Position numbers and translations under genes: made by a program
In this document: one piece after another, positions 24,139-32,462 of the stretch
How the letters are laid out: every line of letters starts with the position of its first letter
Position numbering within the stretch: position 1 is the stretch's first letter
Notes under the pieces: model-generated
The model's input: the letters and a program-made list of their open reading frames with translations, nothing else
Database searches by the model: none
Told to the model about the DNA's origin: nothing
Assembly: GCF_014650075.1 (NCBI RefSeq)
Contig: NZ_BMUG01000008.1
Coordinates: 1 to 64,000 of the forward strand
Direction of reading: 5' to 3'
From: Streptomyces microflavus
GTDB lineage: Bacteria; Actinomycetota; Actinomycetes; Streptomycetales; Streptomycetaceae
Length of the DNA: 64,000 nt

Positions 24139-25644
24139 TCAGGCGGCGATCGGGGCGCGCGGCGAGCTGTGCAGGGGCGCGGCCAGGTCGGCCAGCGCAC
24201 GCTCCAGGCCGTGCAGGTGGGCCAGTGCGGGGTCCATGGCCGTGCCGGGCTGCGCGCCCACGCGTACGGCGTCCTTCTCCTCCCGGCTCTCCTGCCTCAG
24301 GAGCGCCTCCACGGCCGCCTCCACCCGTGAGCAGGCGGCCGACAGCCGGGCGTCGTGCGAGGCGGCCGGGTCGGCGGCGATGGAGGCCAGGCCGCGCACT
24401 TCGCGTACGCAGTCGTCGAGCAGGGCGAGCACCTGCCGGGCCCGTGCCTTGCGGGCCTTCAGCGGGCTCAGGGGGTGCACCAGCGGCGCGAGGGAGAGCC
24501 GGACCCGGCCGAGCAGCACGTCGAGTTCGGCGACGCGCGGGCCGGGGTCGGCGCTCAGCGAGCCGGCGAGGCGCTCGGCGGCCTCGGCCGTGCAGGCGTG
24601 GACGCACCGCAGGGCCTTCCGGATCCACGCGTCGGTGATGGCGTGGGTCGTGACGGGCAGGATCACCAGGACGGCGAGCACCGCGCCGAGCGCGCCGACT
24701 GCCGTCTCGGCGACCCGCAGCCAGAGCAGGGACGCGTCCAGGACGCCGAGGACCCCGTAGAGCACGCCGACCATGACGGTCACGAAGAACATCATCCAGC
24801 TGTACGAGACCGCCGCCGTGTAGAAGATCCCGAACACGCTCACCGCGACGATGGCGGCGGTCGGCGCCCCGGCACCGTCGAGCGGGATGGCGACGAAGAA
24901 GCCCGCGGCGATACCGATCACGGTGCCCAGGACCCGGCGGAAGCCGCGTACGAGGGTCTCGCCGCGCGAGGTGGTGTTGACGAACACCCACCAGGTGGCG
25001 CCGACCGCCCAGTACCAGCGCTGGTCGGAGAGCACCTGGCCCAGGCCCAGTGCGAAGGCGCCGCCCAGGGTGGCCTGCACCGCCTGCCGGGTGGTGATGC
25101 GGGCCAGCCCGCGGCCCTGCGGAGGGGCGGGCGCGGCCACGACGGGCAGCCGCCGCTCGTAGCACCAGAAGCCGAAGCGGACGGTGGCGGCGGCGCAGAG
25201 GGACAGCACGACGGCGGCGTACAGCTCGGGCAGCTGCTCCGGCACCGTGTGCAGGAACTGGGCGGCGAAGAAGGTCATGAACGCGAAGACGCCCAGGGAG
25301 TGGCCGCGCGGCCCCCAGCGGCGGGCGTAGACGCCCGCGCCCATGACGGCGAGGAAGACGAGATCGCGGGCGACGGGCTGGTCGTGCAGCACGGCGGCGA
25401 CGGCGAGGACCGGGAGCCCGGCGACGGGGAGCAGCGCGGTGGTGACCGCCTGCTGCCGCACCGTGGCATCCGTGACCGTGAAGAGGGCGAGCAGCGCGGC
25501 GAGGCCGCCGGTGATGGCAGCGACGAGCGAGTGGCCGACGAGCCCGCACAGCGCGACCGCGAGCCCGATCCCGATGACGGCCCGGCTCGCGAACCGCAGC
25601 CGCACCCTCCCCGGGTCCGGTGCCACGAACACCCTCTTCAGCAC
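24139..25644 (-). CDS. FUSC family membrane transporter
   Basis: A 501-residue protein with two blocks of about five membrane helices (residues 20-150 and 190-330), the second containing WYWAVGATWWVFVNTTSRGETLVRGF split over the typical FUSC region with a conserved Arg, and a C-terminal cytoplasmic helical domain. The family includes aromatic acid efflux pumps and fusaric acid resistance proteins. The GTG at 25644 has GGGGAG upstream; an ATG at 25689 is an alternative in the same frame but directly follows a terminator-like hairpin. An Lrp regulator gene is divergent and may control it. Confidence 0.86.
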   Translation of the reverse strand: MLKRVFVAPDPGRVRLRFASRAVIGIGLAVALCGLVGHSLVAAITGGLAALLALFTVTDATVRQQAVTTALLPVAGLPVLAVAAVLHDQPVARDLVFLAVMGAGVYARRWGPRGHSLGVFAFMTFFAAQFLHTVPEQLPELYAAVVLSLCAAATVRFGFWCYERRLPVVAAPAPPQGRGLARITTRQAVQATLGGAFALGLGQVLSDQRWYWAVGATWWVFVNTTSRGETLVRGFRRVLGTVIGIAAGFFVAIPLDGAGAPTAAIVAVSVFGIFYTAAVSYSWMMFFVTVMVGVLYGVLGVLDASLLWLRVAETAVGALGAVLAVLVILPVTTHAITDAWIRKALRCVHACTAEAAERLAGSLSADPGPRVAELDVLLGRVRLSLAPLVHPLSPLKARKARARQVLALLDDCVREVRGLASIAADPAASHDARLSAACSRVEAAVEALLRQESREEKDAVRVGAQPGTAMDPALAHLHGLERALADLAAPLHSSPRAPIAA

Positions 25645-25690
25645 ACTGCTCCCCTTCCGCGTCCCCCGTGGGTCCCGCGCGCTCGGCATG

Positions 25691-25719
25691 AAAAAGGCGC
25701 CGCGGAGATCCGCAGCGCC
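25691..25719 (-). terminator. Hairpin plus U-tract in the FUSC leader (attenuator candidate)
   Basis: On the minus strand, GGCGC-T-GCGG, loop ATCT, CCGC-G-GCGCC is followed at once by TTTTT. This is a textbook intrinsic terminator, rare in this genome. It lies 47 bp upstream of the FUSC GTG and on its coding strand, so it would end transcription before the gene unless overridden. No complete gene precedes it on that strand. Confidence 0.6.
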
Positions 25720-25862
25720 ATCGACAGGACCATCAGAGCATCCTGAGGGCCTATGGATCAAACGAGGGCGGAACCTCTGTACCAATGGCATAGTTCTCGG
25801 CGAGATCCGTGGGCCAGGAGGATGCCAACGGACCACCTGGACGAGAAGGAGGCCGACGGGCC

Positions 25863-26345
25863 ATGGCCGTGGACGCTCTCGACACCCGGATCCTCCGCCT
25901 GCTGATCGAGCAGCCGCGTACCAGCGTGCGGGAGTACGCGCGACTCCTCGGGGTGGCCCGCGGCACCCTCCAGGCCCGGCTCGACCGGCTGGAGCGGGAC
26001 GGGGTCATCACCGGTACCGGTCCGGCCCTCTCCCCCGCCGCCCTCGGCCACCCCGTCCTCGCCTTCGTCCACCTGGAGGTCACCCAGGGGCATCTGGTGG
26101 AGGTCGGCGACGCGCTGGCGGCCGTTCCCGAGATCATCGAGGCGTTCTCGACCACCGGCGGCGGGGATCTGCTGACCCGGGTCGTGGCCCGGGACAACGG
26201 GCATCTGGAGGATGTGATCCAGCGGCTGATCCAGCTGCCGGGCGTCGTCCGGACGCGGACGGACGTGGCGCTGCGCGAGCGGGTGGCGCACCGGGTGCTG
26301 CCGCTGGTCGAGGCCGTGGGGCGAGCGGCGGGAAGCGGGAGCTGA
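25863..26345 (+). CDS. Lrp/AsnC family transcriptional regulator
   Basis: A 160-residue regulator. The N-terminal helix-turn-helix reads LDTRILRLLIEQPRTSVREY then ARLLGVARGTLQARLDRLERDGVI; the C-terminal RAM/ACT-like domain includes HPVLAFVHLEV and TTGGGDLLTRVVARD. Such proteins bind amino acids or other small effectors as dimers or octamers. The ATG at 25863 has AAGGAGG ten bases upstream. It is divergent from the FUSC exporter, the usual layout of a local regulator and its transporter target. The sequence near 25779-25800 between the genes could hold its operator. Confidence 0.9.
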   Translation: MAVDALDTRILRLLIEQPRTSVREYARLLGVARGTLQARLDRLERDGVITGTGPALSPAALGHPVLAFVHLEVTQGHLVEVGDALAAVPEIIEAFSTTGGGDLLTRVVARDNGHLEDVIQRLIQLPGVVRTRTDVALRERVAHRVLPLVEAVGRAAGSGS

Positions 26346-26391
26346 GCAGGGCGTACGCCCCCGCCGGGCCCGTTGCGGCATGCTGGGGGCC

Positions 26392-27096
26392 ATGATCCCC
26401 CGCCCCGGCCTCCATGTGATCTTCGACCTCGACGGGACGCTGGTGGACAGCGAACCGAACTACTACGAGGCGGGGCGCCGGCTGCTCGCCCGGTACGGGG
26501 TGGCGGACTTCGGCTGGGAGGACCACACCCGCTTCATCGGGATCGGCACCCGGGAGACCCTGACCACCCTGCGGGCCGAGTACGGGATCGACGCACCGGT
26601 GGACGAGCTGCTCGCCGGGAAGAACGCGCTCTACCTGGAGCTCGCCGGGGCCTCCACCGAGGTGTTCGGGCAGATGCGGGCCTTCGTGGAGCGCCTGCAC
26701 ACCGCCGGAGTTCCGATGGCGGTGGCCTCCGGCTCCTCCAGGGCCGCGATCGGGGCGGTGCTCGCGGTCACCGGTCTTGACGCGTACATCCCGCTGTACG
26801 TCTCGGCGGAGGAGGTCGCGCACGGGAAGCCGGAGCCCGATGTGTTCCTGGAGACGGCCCGGCGGATGGGGGCGGAGCCTGCCCGGTGCGTGGTGCTGGA
26901 GGACGCGCCGCCGGGGGCCGCGGCCGCGCACGCGGCGGGGATGCAGTGCATCGCCGTCCCGTATGTGCCCGCGACCGCCTCCGACCCGGCGTTCGAAGCG
27001 GCTGAACTGCTTTTCGCGGAGGGCCAGTCGGCCTTCACGGCGGAGGCCGCGTACGGCTGGCTGCTGGGCGGGGCCGGTGCGGGCACCGGATCCTGA
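26392..27096 (+). CDS. HAD-superfamily hydrolase (beta-phosphoglucomutase-like)
   Basis: A 234-residue HAD phosphatase with a C1-type cap. Motif I is FDLDGTLVDSE (D12, D14), motif II VASGSS, motif III Lys in HGKPEPDVFLETA, motif IV VLEDAPPGAAAAHAAG. It resembles phosphoglycolate phosphatase or beta-phosphoglucomutase-like members; the substrate is not evident. The ATG at 26392 is preferred to a start four codons upstream because it brings motif I close to the N-terminus as usual. Confidence 0.9.
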   Translation: MIPRPGLHVIFDLDGTLVDSEPNYYEAGRRLLARYGVADFGWEDHTRFIGIGTRETLTTLRAEYGIDAPVDELLAGKNALYLELAGASTEVFGQMRAFVERLHTAGVPMAVASGSSRAAIGAVLAVTGLDAYIPLYVSAEEVAHGKPEPDVFLETARRMGAEPARCVVLEDAPPGAAAAHAAGMQCIAVPYVPATASDPAFEAAELLFAEGQSAFTAEAAYGWLLGGAGAGTGS

Positions 27097-27291
27097 ACCC
27101 GCCGCGTACCGGATCCGGACGTGCCGGGCCGTCAGCCGGGCTTCGACGGACGGCCGTCGGGACATCGGCGGCCCTGCGGACCGATATCCTGATCATGTCG
27201 TTCACTCCGCCGTGCAGGGCCCCTCAGGGGGCAGGCCGCCGCGCGGTGGACCGGCAGTCGGAGCGGGCCACGATTCGAGTTAGGTGAACAG

Positions 27292-28542
27292 GTGCTGGTA
27301 GCTGGTCGGTACCGGTTGATATCCCCCATCGGCCGTGGCGGCATGGGCGAGGTGTGGCGCGCCGCCGACGAGGTGCTGGGCCGCGCCGTGGCCGTGAAGC
27401 TGCTGCTGGGGGACCAGGCGGACGCCTCGTCGACCGCCCGGTTCCGGCTGGAGGCCCAGACCGCCGCCCGGCTGAGCCACCCGCATCTGGTGGCCGTCTT
27501 CGACTTCGGGGCCTGGGAGGACCGCTTCTTCCTGGTGATGGAGCTGGTCGAGGGGCAGAGCCTCGGTGATCTGCTGGCCACCCAGGAGCGGGTCGATCCC
27601 GAGCAGGTCGCGCGGATCGCGGGCCAGGCCGCGGCCGGTCTCGCCGCCGCGCACCGCCAGGGCATCGTCCACCGGGACATCAAGCCGGGCAACCTGATGC
27701 TGGACGCGGACGGTTCGGTCAAGATCGGTGACTTCGGGATCGCCCAGTTCGTCGACGACCCCTCGACCGCGCTGACGACGGCCGGGCACATCGTGGGCAC
27801 CAGCCTCTACCTGGCGCCCGAGCGGGCTCTGGGACGTACCGCCGACTCCGCTTCCGACATGTACTCGCTGGGCTGCGTCGTCTACCAACTGCTGCTCGGA
27901 CAGCCGCCGTTCAAGTCCGACACGGCGACCGCCACGCTGTACCAGCACGTCGACACCCCGCCGGTCCCGCTGCGGCAGCGCGGTGTGGGCATCTCGGCCG
28001 CCTTCGACTCGTACCTCCTGGGTCTGCTGGCCAAGAAGCCCGAGGAGCGGCCCACCGCGCAGCAGGTCTCCGACTGGTTCCGCACCGACGCCTGGCGGGG
28101 CCGCCCGGAGCCCCTCCCGGTCCAGACGCCCCCGTCCCGCCGGGCGTCCCCGTCCGCCTCCGCGCTGCCGGGGCGGGCCGCCCCGGCGGCGCAGACCGCC
28201 CCCGCCGGTCCCTCGACGTACCGGCTTCCGCAGCCCACGGGGCGAAGACGCTCCACCACGTCCCGGTCCGCTCCGGCCCGCCGCCGCTCCACGCGGGAGG
28301 CGATCCGGCGGCGTCCGAGGGTGGCGAGCGCGATCGCGGGTACGGCGACGTTCCTGGCGGCCGTGTATCTGGGGATGGTCCTGTTCTCGCCGGACTCCAG
28401 CTCGGCCGACACCCCCGGCCCCGGCCCCTCCGCCGTACCGTCCTCGCAGGACGCCGAGGGCGACGGACAGCAGGGGCAGCAGGGCGGGGGCCAGGACCAG
28501 CAGGACCAGGACCAGCAGGAGGACGACGAGCAGGACGACTGA
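27292..28542 (+). CDS. Membrane-anchored Ser/Thr protein kinase (PASTA-less)
   Basis: A 416-residue Hanks-type kinase. Residues 1-270 form the kinase: Gly loop IGRGGMGEVW, K36 in AVKLLL, catalytic HRDIKPGNL (D129), DFG at 147-149, GTSLYLAPE, and an RD-type loop with activation-segment Thr residues (STALTTAGHIVGT). A Pro/Ala/Ser-rich linker, a basic stretch and one membrane helix (around 344-366) follow. The outer tail is short and made of Gln, Asp, Glu and Gly, with no PASTA or sensor domain. The GTG at 27292 has AGGTGA five bases upstream. It has no obvious partner; a small frame of 30 codons lies just upstream. Confidence 0.92.
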   Translation: MLVAGRYRLISPIGRGGMGEVWRAADEVLGRAVAVKLLLGDQADASSTARFRLEAQTAARLSHPHLVAVFDFGAWEDRFFLVMELVEGQSLGDLLATQERVDPEQVARIAGQAAAGLAAAHRQGIVHRDIKPGNLMLDADGSVKIGDFGIAQFVDDPSTALTTAGHIVGTSLYLAPERALGRTADSASDMYSLGCVVYQLLLGQPPFKSDTATATLYQHVDTPPVPLRQRGVGISAAFDSYLLGLLAKKPEERPTAQQVSDWFRTDAWRGRPEPLPVQTPPSRRASPSASALPGRAAPAAQTAPAGPSTYRLPQPTGRRRSTTSRSAPARRRSTREAIRRRPRVASAIAGTATFLAAVYLGMVLFSPDSSSADTPGPGPSAVPSSQDAEGDGQQGQQGGGQDQQDQDQQEDDEQDD

Positions 28543-28557
28543 GTCCCGCTCGCCCGC

Positions 28558-28575
28558 CCGCCGGTCAGCCGGCGG
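28558..28575. terminator. Short hairpin between convergent genes
   Basis: CCGCCGG and CCGGCGG arms with a TCAG loop lie between the kinase stop (28542) and the aldo/keto reductase stop (28580), likely ending both transcripts. Confidence 0.5.
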
Positions 28576-28579
28576 CCGG

Positions 28580-29563
28580 TCACCAGCGGCCGTGGACCTC
28601 CGGGCGGATGGAGCGGTCGTACAGCTCCCGTACGGAGTCCAGCGTGGCCTGCGGCAGCGGCGGCAGGGCGGCGGCCGCCGCGTTGGCGCGGGCCTGTTCC
28701 ACCGAGCGCGCGCCGGGGATGACGCTGGTCACGCCGGGCTGCTGGAGGATCCAGCGCAGCGCGGTCTGGGCGGCGGTGGCGCCCTCGGGGGCCAGTTCGG
28801 CGAATTCGGCGGCGGCGGCGATCCCGGTGGCGTAGTCGATGCCGGAGAACGTCTCGCCCTGGTCGAACGCCTCGCCGTGGCGGTTGTACGTGCGGTGGTC
28901 GTCGGGGCCGAAGACCGTGTCCTTGGTGTACTTGCCGGAGAGCAGTCCGGAGGCGAGCGGGACCCGCGCGATGATGCCGACGCCCGCTGCGGCCGCCGCT
29001 GGAAGGACCTCGTCCAGGGGCTTGAGGCGGAACGGGTTGAGGATGATCTGCACGCTCGCGACGCCGGGGCGGGCGATGGCGGTCAGGGCCTCGGCGCAGG
29101 TCTCGACGCTCACCGCGTAGGCGGCGATCCGCTGCTCCTCGACGAGGGTGTCCAGGGCGTCGTAGACGGCGTCGGAGGAGTAGACGCTGCTGGGCGGGCA
29201 GTGCAGCTGTACGAGGTCGAGGGTGTCGGTCCCGAGGTTGGCGCGGGAACGGTCGTTCCAGGTACGGAAGTTGTCCAGGACGTAGTTCTCCGGCACCTGA
29301 TCGGCGCGGCGGCCCATCTTGGTGGCGACGAAGACGTCCGCGTCGGGGCGGTTCTTGAGGTAGCGGCCGATGAGCTGTTCGCTGCGGCCGTCGCCGTAGA
29401 CGTCCGCGGTGTCGAAGAAGGTGACGCCGGAGTCGACGGCCGCGTCGAGGACGTCGAAGGCGTCGCTCTCCTCGACGTCTCCCCAGTCGCCTCCGAGCTG
29501 CCAGGTGCCCTGTCCTACGACCGAGACGTCACGGCCGGTCCTGCCGAGTGTGCGCTGTTCCAT
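28580..29563 (-). CDS. Aldo/keto reductase
   Basis: A 327-residue TIM-barrel oxidoreductase of the AKR superfamily. The family tetrad is visible: D and Y in FFDTADVYGDGRSEQ, K in VATKMGRR, H in LVQLHCPP; the NADPH-binding end reads SVIPGARSVEQARANAAA. The substrate is unknown. The ATG at 29563 is chosen because TAGCAT (minus strand 29576-29571) lies seven bases before it and no Shine-Dalgarno exists, as in a leaderless mRNA; an in-frame ATG three codons earlier is the alternative. A short dyad TCACG-T-CGTGA (29586-29596) lies just upstream and may be an operator. Confidence 0.9.
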   Translation of the reverse strand: MEQRTLGRTGRDVSVVGQGTWQLGGDWGDVEESDAFDVLDAAVDSGVTFFDTADVYGDGRSEQLIGRYLKNRPDADVFVATKMGRRADQVPENYVLDNFRTWNDRSRANLGTDTLDLVQLHCPPSSVYSSDAVYDALDTLVEEQRIAAYAVSVETCAEALTAIARPGVASVQIILNPFRLKPLDEVLPAAAAAGVGIIARVPLASGLLSGKYTKDTVFGPDDHRTYNRHGEAFDQGETFSGIDYATGIAAAAEFAELAPEGATAAQTALRWILQQPGVTSVIPGARSVEQARANAAAAALPPLPQATLDSVRELYDRSIRPEVHGRW

Positions 29564-29679
29564 GAGGATCATGCTATTCCGCTTCTCACGTCGTGAAGAT
29601 GAAAGGGGTGGGCGGCGGCAGGAGCACCTCTGCCGCCGTCCACCGTTCTGGGGCCGCCCTCGAAGGGGCGGGCCGGGGG

Positions 29680-31089
29680 TCAGCCCCGGTACTGGGCGAG
29701 GACCCTGGTGAAGTCCCACGGCTGCTGGCCGACACCGGAGCAGGTGTCGGCGCCGCCGCCGGTGCAGGGGCGGTCGCGGTTGACGGACCAGAAGGTCAGC
29801 CGGGACAGGTGCCGCTGCTGGGCGTAGGCGAGGATCGTGCGGAAGTCGGCGACGGTGATGGTCTCACCGACGTCGGTGGTGCCGTTCATCGAGGAGATGC
29901 CGGTGTGCCGGTAGGCCTGGTCGTCGCTGTAGCCGTAGGCGTTCTTGACGGCCGTCTTGAGACCTTCGGCGGCGCGGACGCTGAGCGTGCCCATGTTCTG
30001 GCCGTTGCCGCCGAAGTTGAACGGCATGATCGTCCAGCTGTCGATGGTGAGACCGGCCTGGGCGGCCCGGTTGATGAGGCTGGCGTCGGGGCCGTTCTGG
30101 CCGGTGCCGAAGGTGATGTAGAGCTTGATGCCGGGGTTGTTGGCGCGGATGGTCCGCAGCGCGTCGACCGTGCGCTGCTGGACCGTCGGGGAGTCGTAGG
30201 CGGCGGCCTCGATGTCGATGTCGATGGCCTTGAGCCCGTACGCGTTGATGACCTTCTGGTAGGCGGCGGCGAGTTCGCCGGCGCTGCCGCAGGAGCTCTC
30301 CAGCTTGTTGCCGCTCCAGCCGCCGAACGACGGGATCACATCACCGCCGGCGGCCCGTACGGTGTTGATCGTCTGCTGGTCCACGCCGCCGGTGAGCGGA
30401 CGGCCGCCGTCCCACTGCGGGTTGCAGTAGCCGTTGCTGAGGACGAAGGCGAGCGTGAACCACTTGACGCCGGTCGCGTTCATCACGGTCGTCGGGGAGG
30501 GCGGGCTGCCCCAGCCGTTGTAGATGTAGGGCGCGACGGCCATCGGGGGGCCGCCCGGGTCGGGGTTGCCTCCGCCCGCGGGGGCGGTCCACTTCTGGTT
30601 GGCTGCGCCGGTGCAGGTCCAGATCTGGAGGCGGGTGCCGTTGGCGGAGCTGTTGCCGGTGGCGTCCAGGCACTTGTCGGCCCCGACGGAGACGATGTCG
30701 CGGGCGGCGGAGATCCCCCACCGCTGGGCGGCGCTCCCGTTGCAGTCCCAGAGCTGGACGACGGTGCCGCTGGCGGTGGCCCCGTCCTTGACGTCGAGGC
30801 ACTTGCCGAGCGCACGGACGGTTCCGTCGGAGCGTACGTCCCACTGCTGGGCGCCCGTGCCGTTGCAGTCGTAGAGCTGGACGGCGGCGCCGTTGGCCGA
30901 GGACGCGGCGGCCACGTCGACGCACTTGCCGCCGATGCCGGTGATCTGCCCGACCGCGGCGATCTCGACGGCGGTCGCGGGCGCGGTCGGGCTCAGGAAC
31001 GCGGCCATGGCGACGAGCGACAGGCCCGGCAGGACGAGGCGGCGGAACCGCCCGAGGACGCCGGGTCTCGGGGGCGGGGTGTCGGTCAT
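29680..31089 (-). CDS. Secreted GH18 chitinase with ricin-B lectin domain
   Basis: A 469-residue exoenzyme. An Arg-containing N-terminus, a hydrophobic core (LVLPGLSLVAMAAFL) and APATAVE form a signal peptide cleaved near 42. Then comes a ricin-type beta-trefoil carbohydrate-binding module with three QxW units (AQQWDV, AQRWGI, NQKWTA), a Pro/Gly linker, and a GH18 catalytic domain: VIPSFGGWSG (substrate strand 3) and AIDIDIE with D290, D292 and catalytic E294. It should degrade chitin or related N-acetylglucosamine polymers outside the cell. The ATG at 31089 has GGAG five bases upstream. It follows the GH16 gene on the same strand after a 149-bp gap. Confidence 0.92.
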   Translation of the reverse strand: MTDTPPPRPGVLGRFRRLVLPGLSLVAMAAFLSPTAPATAVEIAAVGQITGIGGKCVDVAAASSANGAAVQLYDCNGTGAQQWDVRSDGTVRALGKCLDVKDGATASGTVVQLWDCNGSAAQRWGISAARDIVSVGADKCLDATGNSSANGTRLQIWTCTGAANQKWTAPAGGGNPDPGGPPMAVAPYIYNGWGSPPSPTTVMNATGVKWFTLAFVLSNGYCNPQWDGGRPLTGGVDQQTINTVRAAGGDVIPSFGGWSGNKLESSCGSAGELAAAYQKVINAYGLKAIDIDIEAAAYDSPTVQQRTVDALRTIRANNPGIKLYITFGTGQNGPDASLINRAAQAGLTIDSWTIMPFNFGGNGQNMGTLSVRAAEGLKTAVKNAYGYSDDQAYRHTGISSMNGTTDVGETITVADFRTILAYAQQRHLSRLTFWSVNRDRPCTGGGADTCSGVGQQPWDFTRVLAQYRG

Positions 31090-31238
31090 GGGATCTCCAT
31101 CCGTTCGGGGGTGGGGGCCGTGCCCGTACGTGTCCGGGCGCGGCCGGTGCCTGTGCGTGGAGGACCCCGCGCACAGGCACCGGGGCTGCTGGTCCACCGC
31201 AGCCGGCGGGTCGCGGCCCTCGTCCGTGCGGACCTCGG

Positions 31239-32147
31239 TCAGTCGTTGGTGGTCACGCGGACGTAGTCGACGACGAGTTGGGCCGGGAAGGCGGTGGAGC
31301 CGTCGGGGTCGCCGGGCCAGTAGCCGCCGACCGCGAGATTGAGGATGAGGAAGAAGGGCTTGTTGAACACCCACTCCTTGCCGCCCAGATCGGCGGGGGT
31401 GCGCCGCTGGAAGACGTTGCCGTCGACGGACCAGGTGATGGAGTCGGGGGCCCAGTCGACGGCGAAGGTGTGGAAGTCGTCGGCGAACGCGGCGCCGTTG
31501 GGCAGGGTGTAGCCGGCGCCGATGCCGTCGGCCCCCGAGTACCCGGGTCCGTGCAGGGTGCCGTGGACGGTGCCGGGCTCGAAGCCGACGTTCTCCATGA
31601 CGTCGATCTCGCCGCTCTGCGGCCAGCCGACGTTGCCGAAGTCGTCGCCCAGCATCCAGAAGGCGGGCCACATGCCCTGGCCGCGCGGGACCTTGACCCG
31701 GGCCTCGACGTGTCCGTAGGCGGCGGCGAACTTGCCGGAGGTGTTGAGCCGGGCCGAGGTGTACTCGCAGGAGCCGTACCAGCACTGGTAGTTGCCGGGG
31801 TTCTCCTTGCGGGCGGTGATCACGAGGTTGCCCTGGCCGTCGAGGGCGGCGTTGCTGTTGCCTCCGGTGTAGTACTGCCGCTCGTGGTTGTTGACGTTGT
31901 CGCCGGTCTCCAGCTGCCACTTGGAGCCGTCGACAGCGGCGCCGGCCGGCCCGTCGAACTCGTCGGCGAAGGCGACGGCCGCCGGAGCGGGGGCGGGGGC
32001 GGGGGCCGCGGAGGCTCCGCCGGGCAGGGCGGTGAGGACGGCGGAGCAGCAGAGCAGGGAGGCCGCGTAGAGGGCGGTGCGGCGGCGCCTGGAGTGGGTG
32101 CGTACGGCGTGGGTGCGTACGGCTCGGTGCGGGAGGTGCACGGTCAT
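31239..32147 (-). CDS. Secreted GH16 beta-glucanase (laminarinase type)
   Basis: A 302-residue exoenzyme. The N-terminal region is rich in Arg and His, followed by a hydrophobic core ending ASAAPAPAPAP, a signal peptide with a possible twin-Arg run (RRRR). The catalytic domain carries the GH16 signature E180-I-D-V-M-E185 (nucleophile and acid/base) and typical blocks WQLETGDNVNNHERQYY (family start) and FHTFAVDWAPDSITW. It should cleave beta-1,3- or mixed glucans, such as fungal wall glucan, which fits with the chitinase next door. I chose the ATG at 32147; a GTG one codon upstream is possible. A dre-like site and a strong promoter lie upstream. Confidence 0.9.
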   Translation of the reverse strand: MTVHLPHRAVRTHAVRTHSRRRRTALYAASLLCCSAVLTALPGGASAAPAPAPAPAAVAFADEFDGPAGAAVDGSKWQLETGDNVNNHERQYYTGGNSNAALDGQGNLVITARKENPGNYQCWYGSCEYTSARLNTSGKFAAAYGHVEARVKVPRGQGMWPAFWMLGDDFGNVGWPQSGEIDVMENVGFEPGTVHGTLHGPGYSGADGIGAGYTLPNGAAFADDFHTFAVDWAPDSITWSVDGNVFQRRTPADLGGKEWVFNKPFFLILNLAVGGYWPGDPDGSTAFPAQLVVDYVRVTTND

Positions 32148-32462
32148 CACATCGCTTCGTGGGGGGACATGCGCATGACAGATCAACACCGAGAGGTGAA
32201 CGGTTGGGGCGAACACCTCGGGTGCATATTTCAATTCTTGATTTAAGGGAGTGCCGCAGGAGGCGTCAATAACTTGGTCCAGACCGGAGAGTGAACGGAC
32301 TGTGCCACAGGCATATGCATCTGAACACAACGGGGCTCGCACGGGGCTCACCGCGCGCTTCCCTCCGGGCGGCGGCACAGTGGAGATACCGACCCGGTGG
32401 CACGGCTGAGCTGCACCGGACAGCACGGCGGGACCGGGCGGTGCGGGCGGAGGGAGCACGCC
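32148..32462. promoter_or_regulatory. GH16 promoter region with dre-like site
   Basis: The minus-strand promoter has TTGACG (32269-32264) and TTAAAT (32246-32241) 17 bp apart, a strong sigma-HrdB-like match. Six bases beyond the -35 lies GGTCCAGACC (32276-32285), one base from the DasR dre core. AT-rich bases with a TCAA-TTC-TTGA dyad (32231-32241) lie over the -10. The rest of the stretch, to the plus-strand gene at 32463, shows no gene I can support. Confidence 0.7.

Noticed and set aside
27195..27287. Small frame of 30 codons upstream of the kinase
   Set aside because: No ribosome binding site, and codon use and composition are unconvincing; recorded only as a possible leader.
29593..31266. 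Plus-strand open frame antisense to the chitinase gene
   Set aside because: The translation lacks any domain, while the minus strand encodes a complete signal peptide, lectin module and GH18 domain.
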